Source: Aquamicrobium sp. (GTDB lineage Bacteria > Pseudomonadota > Alphaproteobacteria > Rhizobiales > Rhizobiaceae). Taken from it: a DNA stretch of 10,136 bases. The translations under genes and the position numbers were made by a program. The stretch is taken from the NCBI GenBank assembly GCA_014860725.1, contig JACZJD010000109.1, forward strand, positions 1 to 10,136, read 5' to 3'. Below the pieces are notes generated by a model. That model searched no databases and was not told the origin of the DNA. It saw nothing but the letters and a program-made list of their open reading frames with translations. Of this stretch, positions 1 to 6,203 are shown in pieces (position 1 is the stretch's first letter; the number at the start of each line of letters is the position of its first letter).

Positions 1-54
1 GCCGTAGACCCGCCGCGAGATGCGCCACAGCGAGTCGCCGCGGCGGATGATGAC
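1..54 (-). other. Inverted segment carrying the missing LysM N-terminal half
   Basis: Read on the minus strand, bases 54 to 1 give 18 codons, [18 protein letters not shown]. This is exactly the LysM first half that should precede the plus-strand GHGIRYST at 55 onward. The junction sits at GGCC (55-58), and the window opens with GCC, so the segment may lie between two GGCC copies. It is either a true short inversion or a snap-back/chimera artefact at a contig edge; what lies upstream of base 1 would decide. Confidence 0.85.
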
Positions 55-240
55 GGCCACGGCATCCGCTACTCGACCATCTACCTCGCCAATCAGGACC
101 AGATCCGCGATCCGAACCGCATCTGGCCGGGGCAGGTCTTCACCCTGCCGAGCGAGACGCCGGAGGGTGAGCAGGCCGACCTCGACGCCATCGGCGAGCA
201 GGCCGTGCGGCCCGAGGAGCGCGAGGCGGTCCAGGAATAG
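1..240 (+). CDS. LysM-domain protein, C-terminal end (partial, disrupted)
   Basis: This is the 3' end of a gene in frame 1, ending at TAG 238-240. From about position 55 it encodes the second half of a LysM peptidoglycan-binding motif ([14 protein letters not shown], then [11 protein letters not shown]), followed by an acidic tail ending EREAVQE. This arrangement is typical of rhizobial proteins with a C-terminal LysM domain that bind cell-wall glycan in the periplasm. The first half of the motif should be a GDSLW-type segment. In this frame it is replaced by unrelated residues ([12 protein letters not shown]), because bases 1-54 are in the opposite orientation. The frame stays open across the junction, so the product would be a LysM domain with a scrambled N-terminal half, if the sequence is real. 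The upstream part of the gene lies outside the window. The LysM assignment is sure; the integrity of the gene is doubtful. Confidence 0.8.
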   Translation, partial: AVDPPRDAPQRVAAADDDGHGIRYSTIYLANQDQIRDPNRIWPGQVFTLPSETPEGEQADLDAIGEQAVRPEEREAVQE

Positions 241-320
241 CCGTCTCCCGCCGCGTGGGCCTCTCCCCGCGCGGCGTGAAATACTTGCCGGGCACGCCAT
301 CCACGGCCGAACTCAACCGA

Positions 321-355
321 CAGGGCCATGCCGCCTCAGGCATGGCCCTGGGTTT
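321..355 (+). terminator. Rho-independent terminator after the LysM gene
   Basis: A perfect 12-bp stem pairs CAGGGCCATGCC (321-332) with GGCATGGCCCTG (339-350) around a 6-base loop, GCCTCA. GG then TTTT (353-356) follows. The T run is short, but the stem is very strong, and it lies about 80 bases past the LysM stop in the right orientation. The rest of the 241-431 gap shows no gene. Confidence 0.75.
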
Positions 356-393
356 TCAGTCTGCGTGGCCCCGGCGATTTTCCCCTCTGCCGC

Positions 394-420
394 TTGCCCG
401 CCGCGATTTCATCGTATATC
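394..420 (+). promoter_or_regulatory. Candidate promoter of the arsR-type regulator
   Basis: TTGCCC (394-399) and TATATC (415-420) resemble -35 and -10 elements, though the 15-base spacer is short. The start of transcription would then fall near 426-428, only a few bases before the first in-frame ATG (432). The message would be leaderless or nearly so, which agrees with the lack of a convincing Shine-Dalgarno sequence. This is pattern matching only. Confidence 0.35.
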
Positions 421-436
421 GCCGATGGACGATGAA
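408..436 (+). promoter_or_regulatory. 29-bp dyad, candidate ArsR operator
   Basis: The outer arms TTCATCGT (408-415) and ACGATGAA (429-436) are perfect inverted repeats. An inner pair, ATCG (418-421) and CGAT (423-426), shares the same centre at base 422, so 12 of 14 position pairs match. The dyad covers the candidate -10 element, the presumed transcription start and the first ATG of the regulator, the usual place for an autoregulatory ArsR/SmtB operator. Binding is inferred, not shown. Confidence 0.55.
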
Positions 437-782
437 TATGCTTCGGAACAGCTCTCCGCCACAGCACGGCTGCAGCGACCGCGCCGCGCTTGCCGACCGG
501 CTTGCCGCGCTCGCGCATCCCGCCCGCATCGAGATCCTCCAGCATCTGGCGGGGGTGGAGGCCTGCTGCTGCAAGGACGTCGTGGCGCGGCTCGATCTCG
601 CCCAGTCCACCGTGTCGCAGCACCTGAAGGTGCTGGTCGATGCCGGGCTGGTGCGGCTGACGCCGGGCCGCCCGCGCTCCCGCTACGAGGTCGACCGCGA
701 AGCGCTCGCCTCCCTTTCCGGCTCGATCGGGCGGCTGCTCGTCTCGTGCTGCACGCCGCCGCCCGCCGGGCGGTGCGACTGA
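432..782 (+). CDS. ArsR/SmtB-family transcriptional repressor
   Basis: This is a 116-residue winged-helix regulator, normal ArsR size. Residues 18-40 form the N-terminal helix with the typical LADRLAALAHPARIEIL motif. The recognition region is at 55-74 (DLAQSTVSQHLKVLVDAGLV), and the wing is near 78-88 (PGRPRSRYEVD). Cys45-Cys46-Cys47 lies just before KDVV, where ArsR-type sensors carry their metal-binding cysteines. Further cysteines are at 14, 106, 107 and 115. This suggests a thiol, metal or metalloid sensor that releases DNA when bound, but the ligand cannot be read from the sequence. ATG 432 and ATG 438 are both in frame; neither has a clear ribosome site. Earlier in-frame ATGs would start inside the upstream terminator region and add unrelated sequence. 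The gene lies 24 bases before the Atm1-type exporter and probably controls it together with itself. Confidence 0.88.
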   Translation: MNMLRNSSPPQHGCSDRAALADRLAALAHPARIEILQHLAGVEACCCKDVVARLDLAQSTVSQHLKVLVDAGLVRLTPGRPRSRYEVDREALASLSGSIGRLLVSCCTPPPAGRCD

Positions 783-806
783 CCGCTCTTATCAGGATTC
801 CTGCCC

Positions 807-2720
807 GTGTCCGACAACGCCGCGTCCGACAAGACCGTTTCCGCCGATTCCGGCTCCACCCTGAAGACTCTCGCCAATCTGTGGCCCTATATGTGGCCGG
901 CCGACCGCGCCGACCTGAAGATGCGTGTCGTGTGGGCGACCGTGTTCCTCGTTCTCGCCAAGCTGGTTCTGGTGCTGGTGCCCTATTTCTTCAAATGGGC
1001 GACCGACGCGCTGACCGGCGAGCTTTCCGCGCCCGACTACATCCCCGCCATCCTCATCGCGCCGGTGATGCTGGTGCTCGCCTACAACGCCGTGCGCATC
1101 GTGCAGGTCGGCCTGAACCAGCTTCGCGATGCGCTGTTCGCCCGCGTCGGCCAGCATGCGGTACGCCAGCTCGGCTACCGCACCTTCATCCACCTCCATG
1201 CGCTGTCGCTGCGCTTCCATCTCGAGCGTCGGACGGGCGGCCTGTCGCGCATCATCGAGCGCGGCGTGAAGGGCATCGAGACCATCGTCCGCTTCACCAT
1301 CCTGAACACGCTGCCGACGGTGCTCGAATTCGCGCTGATGGCGGTGATCTTCTGGGCGGTCTACGGCTGGATCTATGTCGTCATCATCGCCGCGACGGTG
1401 TGGCTCTACACCTGGTTCACGGTATGGGCGAGCGACTGGCGCATCGCCATCCGCCGCGAGATGAACGACAGCGACACCGACGCCAATACCAAGGCGGTCG
1501 ACTCGCTGCTCAACTACGAGACGGTCAAGTATTTCGGCAACGAGAAGATGGAGGCCGCGCGCTTCGACCGCTCGATGGCGCGCTACGAGGATGCGGCGAC
1601 CCGCACCTGGACCTCGCTCGGCTGGCTCAACTTCGGCCAGGGCGTCATCTTCGGCGTCGGCATGGCCGCGGTGATGGCGCTGTCGGCGTGGGAGGTGACG
1701 CGCGGCACCCACACCATCGGCGATTTCGTCTTCGTCAACGCCATGCTGATGCAGCTTTCCGTGCCGCTGAACTTCATCGGCTTCATCTATCGCGAGATCA
1801 GGCAGGCGCTGACCGACATCGAGCAGATGTTCGACCTGCTCGATGTCAGGGCCGAGGTCGTGGACAGGCCCGACGCGAAGCCGCTTGCCGTCAGCGAGGG
1901 CAGGGTGGTGTTCGAGGACGTGCACTTCGCCTACGACCCGGCCCGGCCGATCCTCAAGGGCGTGTCGTTCGAGGTGCCGGCCGGCAGGACGGTGGCCATC
2001 GTCGGGCCGTCGGGCGCGGGCAAGTCGACGATCTCGCGGCTTCTGTTCCGCTTCTACGACATCCAGTCGGGCGCGATCCGCATCGACGGGCAGGACATCC
2101 GCGACGTGACGCAGGAAAGCCTGCGCGCCTCGATCGGCATGGTGCCGCAGGACACGGTGCTGTTCAACGACACCATCCGCTACAACATCCGCTACGGCCG
2201 CCCGGAGGCCACGGCCGAGGAGGTGGAGCGCGCGGCCGATCTCGCCCAGATCGGCGATTTCATCGCCCGCCTGCCGGACGGCTACGACACCATGGTCGGC
2301 GAGCGCGGCCTGAAGCTGTCGGGCGGCGAGAAGCAGCGCGTGGCGATCGCCCGCACGATCCTGAAAGCCCCGCCGATCCTGATGCTCGACGAGGCGACGT
2401 CGGCGCTCGACACCCGCACCGAGCAGGAGATCCAGGCCGCGCTCGACCTCGTCAGCCAGGGCCGCACCACGCTGGTCATCGCCCACCGGCTTTCGACGGT
2501 GATCTCCGCCGACGAGATCATCGTGCTCCAGGATGGGCGCATCGCCGAGCGCGGCCGGCATTCGCAGCTTCTGGCCAAACGCGGCCTCTACGCCGAGATG
2601 TGGGCGCGCCAGCGCGAGGCGACCGAGGCCGAGGAGCGGCTGCGCCGCGTCCGCGAGGAGGACGAGCTCGGCATCGTCGAGCGCCGCGCGCCCGCAGGCG
2701 TAGAGCCGCCGGCCGAGTAG
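807..2720 (+). CDS. Atm1/HMT1-type ABC exporter, fused membrane and ATPase domains
   Basis: The 637-residue half-transporter is expected to act as a homodimer in the inner membrane. Six membrane helices lie roughly at 40-62, 78-100, 162-184, 185-208, 274-296 and 303-326. The ATPase domain has Walker A GPSGAGKST (400-408), signature LSGGEKQ (504-510), Walker B with D528-E529, and switch H560. Atm1-family hallmarks are FHLERRTGGLSR (137-148) and NYETVKYFGNE (236-246). R212/R216, N275/Q278 and Y328/R332 keep the spacing I recall for the glutathione-binding residues of Novosphingobium Atm1, so export of glutathione conjugates or glutathione-metal complexes is likely. The start is GTG 807, with AGGA at 794-797 as ribosome site. 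It follows the ArsR gene by 24 bases, which supports a metal or thiol-stress role. A gene symbol is not certain (atm1-like). Confidence 0.93.
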   Translation: MSDNAASDKTVSADSGSTLKTLANLWPYMWPADRADLKMRVVWATVFLVLAKLVLVLVPYFFKWATDALTGELSAPDYIPAILIAPVMLVLAYNAVRIVQVGLNQLRDALFARVGQHAVRQLGYRTFIHLHALSLRFHLERRTGGLSRIIERGVKGIETIVRFTILNTLPTVLEFALMAVIFWAVYGWIYVVIIAATVWLYTWFTVWASDWRIAIRREMNDSDTDANTKAVDSLLNYETVKYFGNEKMEAARFDRSMARYEDAATRTWTSLGWLNFGQGVIFGVGMAAVMALSAWEVTRGTHTIGDFVFVNAMLMQLSVPLNFIGFIYREIRQALTDIEQMFDLLDVRAEVVDRPDAKPLAVSEGRVVFEDVHFAYDPARPILKGVSFEVPAGRTVAIVGPSGAGKSTISRLLFRFYDIQSGAIRIDGQDIRDVTQESLRASIGMVPQDTVLFNDTIRYNIRYGRPEATAEEVERAADLAQIGDFIARLPDGYDTMVGERGLKLSGGEKQRVAIARTILKAPPILMLDEATSALDTRTEQEIQAALDLVSQGRTTLVIAHRLSTVISADEIIVLQDGRIAERGRHSQLLAKRGLYAEMWARQREATEAEERLRRVREEDELGIVERRAPAGVEPPAE

Positions 2721-2734
2721 GGGCCGGCATTCTT
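2708..2734 (+). terminator. Probable terminator overlapping the exporter stop codon
   Basis: GCCGGCC (2708-2714) pairs with GGCCGGC (2722-2728) in a perfect 7-bp stem with a 7-base loop that contains the TAG stop, followed by ATTCTT. The tract is only partly T, so efficiency is uncertain. It separates the exporter from the convergent GGDEF gene, whose stop is only 21 bases away. Confidence 0.5.
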
Positions 2735-2741
2735 CCGCCGG

Positions 2742-3932
2742 TCAGGCGCGCAGGGGTTCGGCCTCAGGATCGTCCGCGGCCGGCGCATGGACCTGCACCT
2801 GATTGCGGCCCTGCCGCTTGGCGAGGTAGAGCGCCTCGTCGGCATGGCGCATCATCTCGTGCAGCTCCGCCGCCGGCCGGGCGACGCAGACGCCGATGCT
2901 GACGGTCGGCAGGAGCGGCGACGGCAGCTGCCCGGCGCAATAGAGCGCAAGGCCCGTCCGCAGGGATTCGGCGAAGATCTTCGCCGCGCCCGTCTCGATG
3001 CCGGGGATGAGGACGGCGAACTCCTCGCCGCCGACCCGCCCGGCCACCGCCTTTCCCGCCGCCGCCAGGGCGATCTGCCGGCCGAACAGGATTATCACCT
3101 GGTCGCCGACGGAATGGCCGTGGGTGTCGTTGATGGCCTTGAAGTGGTCGAGATCGGCGATCAGCAGGCTTGCCGGCCTGCCTTCGGCGCGGCAGCGCTC
3201 CAGCACCGCCGCCGCCTCGACCTCGAAGCCGCGCCGGTTGAGAAGGCCCGAGAGCTTGTCGGTGTTGGCTTCCTGCCTCAGCTCGGCGATCAGGTCGATG
3301 GCGATGGCGACGAGGAGGTTCAGCGCGAACATGACCGAGATCATCGCCTGCGTGAACAGCACCGTCGTCCAGTAGAGCGACCTCTGGAAGCTGTCGAAAC
3401 TGTCGAACGTGCCGGCGAGCCACATGATGGTGATCGGCCGCAGCAGGAAGTTGGCCGCCGACACGACGAGCGCCCAGAACAGCAGCCGATCGACGAGGTG
3501 CTGCTTCTCGATGCGCCTGAGCTTGACCGCGCCGATCACCGCGACCGCGCCGACCAGGAAATTGATGAGATAGATGCGCGCGGTCAGGTTCGGCTGCTCG
3601 ACGAGGAACCAGTACATGCCGCCGGCGCCCGCGAGCACGATGGCCGCGAAGGCGAGATAGGGGATGTCGAGCCGGTAACGCCGCAGCACCGCCGAGACCA
3701 GCAGGCACCCGGTCAGCAGGAAGCAGATGTTGGACGGCAGGCGCTCGAGGTCGTGGGGAAGGTTCGGTCCGACGTCCTGGATCAGGAAGCCGAGGGTCGA
3801 CAGCACGTAGCTCGCGGCGGCGATGACGACATAGGTCTGGTCGCGGCGATTCAGCCACAGCAGGAAGAACGCCGAGGCGAGAAGCAGGCCGATGCCAGGA
3901 TTGAGCAGCGCAATGAAGAGTTGCGAGTTCAT
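2742..3932 (-). CDS. Membrane-bound GGDEF diguanylate cyclase
   Basis: The 396-residue protein would make c-di-GMP from two GTP at the inner membrane. About seven hydrophobic segments (near 4-26, 33-52, 66-83, 90-110, 118-136, 147-170, 187-214) form an N-terminal sensor of a kind I cannot name. A GGDEF domain occupies about 222-380. The active-site motif is GGEEF (301-305), an allowed variant. Asp260 (metal), Asn268 and Asp277 (GTP) sit at the positions of PleD Asp327, Asn335 and Asp344, so activity is expected. The inhibitory RxxD site is absent: Ala292 and Ala295 stand where Arg and Asp would be. There is no EAL domain. The start is ATG 3932, with GGGGGAG three bases upstream. The gene is divergent from psd and convergent with the ABC exporter; no functional link to either is evident. 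Confidence 0.92.
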   Translation of the reverse strand: MNSQLFIALLNPGIGLLLASAFFLLWLNRRDQTYVVIAAASYVLSTLGFLIQDVGPNLPHDLERLPSNICFLLTGCLLVSAVLRRYRLDIPYLAFAAIVLAGAGGMYWFLVEQPNLTARIYLINFLVGAVAVIGAVKLRRIEKQHLVDRLLFWALVVSAANFLLRPITIMWLAGTFDSFDSFQRSLYWTTVLFTQAMISVMFALNLLVAIAIDLIAELRQEANTDKLSGLLNRRGFEVEAAAVLERCRAEGRPASLLIADLDHFKAINDTHGHSVGDQVIILFGRQIALAAAGKAVAGRVGGEEFAVLIPGIETGAAKIFAESLRTGLALYCAGQLPSPLLPTVSIGVCVARPAAELHEMMRHADEALYLAKRQGRNQVQVHAPAADDPEAEPLRA

Positions 3933-3970
3933 TCACTCCCCCAGAACAGCGGCATCTACCCACGAGTTCG

Positions 3971-4002
3971 ATAATAAGTTGTTTATCTCAAGCGGTAACC
4001 GC
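3971..4002 (-). promoter_or_regulatory. Candidate GGDEF promoter with an overlapping palindrome
   Basis: On the minus strand, TTACCG (3998-3993) and TATTAT (3976-3971) are 16 bases apart and could be -35 and -10 elements for the cyclase gene. The 11-bp palindrome GCGGTAACCGC (3992-4002) overlaps the -35 element and could bind a regulator. The surroundings are the most A/T-rich stretch in the window, as expected of a promoter region. Confidence 0.4.
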
Positions 4003-4032
4003 AACTGGAGGCTGTGGGCGGTGTGCATAAGG

Positions 4033-4179
4033 TACAATGACGTGCATCACTGTTTCCTGCCCCCGGTTCGCCGGTCTGAACGGGGGCGGCGGCGAAGGGG
4101 TGCGTGGCCAATCGCGCGTTGCGGCATCCGGCCCGATAGGCTATCAGGCGAACCTCGAAGCGCGGGAGCGGAACGCCGC
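4033..4179 (+). promoter_or_regulatory. psd leader region with strong hairpin
   Basis: TACAAT (4033-4038) could be the -10 element for psd, but I see no convincing -35. About 20 bases on, GCCCCCGGTTC (4059-4069) pairs with GAACGGGGGC (4078-4087), a 10-bp stem with one bulged G and an 8-base loop. No T run follows on either strand, so it is not a normal terminator. GATAGGCTATC (4135-4145) is a second, smaller palindrome. The leader, about 135 bases long, contains no gene I can support. Confidence 0.4.
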
Positions 4180-4878
4180 ATGAGCCTTGCCGATACGATC
4201 AGGAACACCTTCGTGCCGGTCCACCGGGAGGGCTGGCCCTTCATCGCCGCTTTCGCGGGCGCGACGATCCTGCTCGGCCTGGTCTCGACAAGCCTGTTCT
4301 GGATCGGCCTGATCCTCACCGCCTGGTGCGCCTATTTCTTCCGCGACCCCGAGCGGGTCACGCCGGTCAGCGACAAGCTCGTCATCAGCCCGGCCGACGG
4401 CGTCGTGTCGTCCGTCGGCCCCGCCGTGCCGCCGCGCGAGCTGGGGCTGGGCGACGGCGAGATGACGCGCGTCTGCGTCTTCATGAACGTGTTCTCCTGC
4501 CACGTGAACCGCGCGCCCGTGCGCGGCCGGGTCTCCGTGGTCGAGCATCGCCCCGGCAAGTTCCTCAATGCCGAGCTCGACAAGGCGAGCACCGAGAACG
4601 AGCGCAACGGCCTCGTCATCGACAGCCCCAACGGCCGCCTCGGCGTGGTGCAGGTGGCCGGCCTCGTGGCGCGGCGCATCGTGTGCTGGACCGATCCGGG
4701 CAACGACCTCGCCGTCGGCGAGCGCTTCGGGCTGATCCGCTTCGGCTCGCGCGTCGACGTCTACCTGCCGGCCGGCGCGGTGGTGAAGGTCGCCGTCGGC
4801 CAGACCGCGGTCGCCGGCGAGACCGTCATCGCCGAATACGGCACCGACGCGGCGACGCCGCTCGTCCGGGTGTCCTGA
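4180..4878 (+). CDS. psd: Phosphatidylserine decarboxylase proenzyme
   Basis: The 232-residue protein converts phosphatidylserine to phosphatidylethanolamine at the inner membrane. Residues 20-53 hold two hydrophobic segments ending in [14 protein letters not shown] (70-74) and the FSCHVNRAP block (105-113, with His108) are family motifs; Asp73 and His108 probably take part in self-processing. The C-terminal RFGSRVD (187-193) contains the cleavage site between Gly189 and Ser190, where Ser190 would become the pyruvoyl group. The length matches the short form of alphaproteobacteria rather than the longer E. coli enzyme. ATG 4180 is chosen because family similarity begins there, with GGGAG (4164-4168) upstream. 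An in-frame extension to 3892 would run through the promoter region. It ends 6 bases before pssA and surely forms an operon with it. Confidence 0.95.
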   Translation: MSLADTIRNTFVPVHREGWPFIAAFAGATILLGLVSTSLFWIGLILTAWCAYFFRDPERVTPVSDKLVISPADGVVSSVGPAVPPRELGLGDGEMTRVCVFMNVFSCHVNRAPVRGRVSVVEHRPGKFLNAELDKASTENERNGLVIDSPNGRLGVVQVAGLVARRIVCWTDPGNDLAVGERFGLIRFGSRVDVYLPAGAVVKVAVGQTAVAGETVIAEYGTDAATPLVRVS

Positions 4879-4884
4879 GAGGCG

Positions 4885-5682
4885 ATGGCTCCCGCGCCCC
4901 ACACGCCCAATGGCGCCCCCCGCCGGGCGCGGCTGCGCGAGATTCCGCTGCGCATGGTGGTGCCGAACCTCATCACCGTGCTTGCCGTCTGCGCCGGGCT
5001 GACCGGGATACGGCTCGCCTTCGAGCACCGCTTCGAGCTGGCCGTGGCCATGGTGCTGATCGCCGCGCTGCTCGACGCGGTGGACGGCCGCATCGCGCGC
5101 CTGCTCCAGGGCGCCTCCAAGTTCGGCGCGCAGATGGATTCGCTCGCCGACATCGTCAATTTCGGCGTCGCGCCGGCGCTGGTGCTCTACGTCTACCTGC
5201 TCGACAAGGCGGGCGCCTTCGGCTGGATCGCGGCGCTGATGTTCGCCATCGCCTGCGGCCTCAGGCTCGCCCGCTTCAACGTGATGCTCGAGGACACCGA
5301 CAGCCCGGCATGGAAGGCCGACTATTTCGTCGGCGTGCCGGCGCCGGCCGGCGCGCTGCTGGTGCTGCTGCCGGTCTATCTCGGCTTCCTCGGCCTGCCG
5401 CACGGCGCGCCCTTCGCCTTCGCGGCGAGCGCGTTCACGGTGCTGGTCGCCTTCCTGATGGTCAGCCAGTTGCCTGTCTATTCGGGCAAGACCGGGATTC
5501 GGGTGCGCCGCGATCTGGTCATGCCGATGATCCTCGGCACCGTGCTCTATGTGGCGCTGCTCGCCAGCTACACCTGGCACACGATGGCCGCGACGGCGGT
5601 CGCCTTCCTCGTCTTCCTGCCGTTCAGCGCCATCGCCTATCGCCGCCGCGAGGCGCGCGAGGCGGCCAAGGCGCAGGCATAG
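4885..5682 (+). CDS. pssA: CDP-diacylglycerol--serine O-phosphatidyltransferase
   Basis: The 265-residue integral membrane protein makes phosphatidylserine from CDP-diacylglycerol and serine, the substrate for the Psd encoded just before it. It has the CDP-alcohol phosphotransferase motif D67-G68-x2-A71-R72-x8-G81-x3-D85-x3-D89, complete with all catalytic aspartates, and about seven or eight hydrophobic segments. FGAQMDSLADIVNFG and RLARFN are typical of the type II PssA of rhizobia and Bacillus, unlike the soluble E. coli enzyme. The start ATG 4885 has AGAGG just upstream, overlapping the psd stop. The tail (253-265) is charged and probably cytoplasmic. Confidence 0.96.
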   Translation: MAPAPHTPNGAPRRARLREIPLRMVVPNLITVLAVCAGLTGIRLAFEHRFELAVAMVLIAALLDAVDGRIARLLQGASKFGAQMDSLADIVNFGVAPALVLYVYLLDKAGAFGWIAALMFAIACGLRLARFNVMLEDTDSPAWKADYFVGVPAPAGALLVLLPVYLGFLGLPHGAPFAFAASAFTVLVAFLMVSQLPVYSGKTGIRVRRDLVMPMILGTVLYVALLASYTWHTMAATAVAFLVFLPFSAIAYRRREAREAAKAQA

Positions 5683-5698
5683 GACGAAGGACCGGCCG

Positions 5699-5730
5699 AA
5701 ACGAAACTGCCCGGCCTTTCGACCGGGCAG
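5699..5730 (-). terminator. Terminator between pssA and the small exported protein gene
   Basis: CTGCCCGG (5707-5714) and CCGGGCAG (5723-5730) form a perfect 8-bp stem with an 8-base loop. Read on the minus strand it is followed by TTTCGTTTC, so it serves the minus-strand gene best. The plus side lacks a T run, though the stem may also protect the pssA message end. Confidence 0.6.
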
Positions 5731-5755
5731 GATAGGGCGTCCGTATCTCCGGGCC

Positions 5756-6112
5756 TCACGGCCGCCAGTTCGGAACCCACGGCGGCGGGTTCCCGCCATA
5801 GGTCGTGTCGTAGAGATGCGACGCGGAGTTGTTGTTCGTCGAGGTGATCGAGAAGTTGCCGAAGCGGCAGGTCGTCGACTTCTGCGGCGCGAGCCCGCGC
5901 GTCGCGAAGGACGGGGTTTCGTCCTCGGCGCAGTTGCTGAGGCCGTTGCCGTAGCCGGGCACGACGTCAAGGTTGACGCCGGGCAGCTTGTCCATGGTCG
6001 TGGTCTCGCCGGAGAAGCCCTGCGAGCTGAACACGTCGGCATGGGCGGGCGCGGCGAGCGCGAAACCTGCGAGGAGAAGGCCGGCGACGGCCGGGCGGAG
6101 AGAAAGGGCCAT
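5756..6112 (-). CDS. Small exported protein of unknown function
   Basis: It encodes 118 residues from ATG 6112, with AGGGA about 9 bases upstream. A TTG six codons earlier is possible but would spoil the signal peptide. Residues 1-25 are a clear Sec signal peptide with an arginine, a hydrophobic core and cleavage after Ala-His-Ala (23-25), leaving about 93 residues in the periplasm or outside. The mature part has two cysteines, in LSNCAED and STTCRFG, probably a disulfide. It is rich in Gly, Asn, Ser and Thr and ends in a Pro/Trp-rich tail (GNPPPWVPNWRP). I do not recognise the family. It has its own candidate promoter and terminator, so it is probably a single-gene unit between pssA and the dehydrogenase. 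Codon use looks like that of its neighbours. That it is a real gene is quite sure; its function is not known. Confidence 0.8.
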   Translation of the reverse strand: MALSLRPAVAGLLLAGFALAAPAHADVFSSQGFSGETTTMDKLPGVNLDVVPGYGNGLSNCAEDETPSFATRGLAPQKSTTCRFGNFSITSTNNNSASHLYDTTYGGNPPPWVPNWRP

Positions 6113-6143
6113 GATCCGTATCCCTGGCAAGAGGACGGAGATT

Positions 6144-6172
6144 TATATGGTCCCGTCTAGCACGCCCTGCAA
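6144..6172 (-). promoter_or_regulatory. Candidate promoter of the small exported protein gene
   Basis: On the minus strand, TTGCAG (6172-6167) and CATATA (6149-6144) are 17 bases apart, a good sigma-70-like pair. They place the transcript start about 25-30 bases before ATG 6112. No other A/T-rich element lies between this gene and the dehydrogenase stop. Confidence 0.5.
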
Positions 6173-6203
6173 GCGGGGTCGATAGCGTTGCCGCTCTTCG
6201 CGC

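Noticed and set aside
241..320. Possible small RNA or gene between the LysM stop and the terminator
   Set aside because: No ribosome site, promoter or stable fold beyond the terminator stem was seen.
255..431. N-terminal extension of the ArsR-type protein to an earlier ATG
   Set aside because: It would run through the terminator of the LysM gene and the promoter/operator; ArsR similarity begins only after 432.
20..2902. A 960-codon plus-strand open frame spanning the regulator and exporter
   Set aside because: It is rich in Arg, Ala, Pro and Gly with no domain and overlaps two well-supported genes in another frame; it is a GC-bias shadow.
3892..4179. N-terminal extension of Psd
   Set aside because: The extra 96 residues overlap the divergent cyclase start and promoter region and do not resemble Psd.
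4144..6042. A 632-codon minus-strand open frame opposite psd and pssA
   Set aside because: Its composition is His/Arg/Ala/Gly/Asp-rich, as expected of an antisense frame of high-GC genes; there is no recognisable motif or ribosome site.
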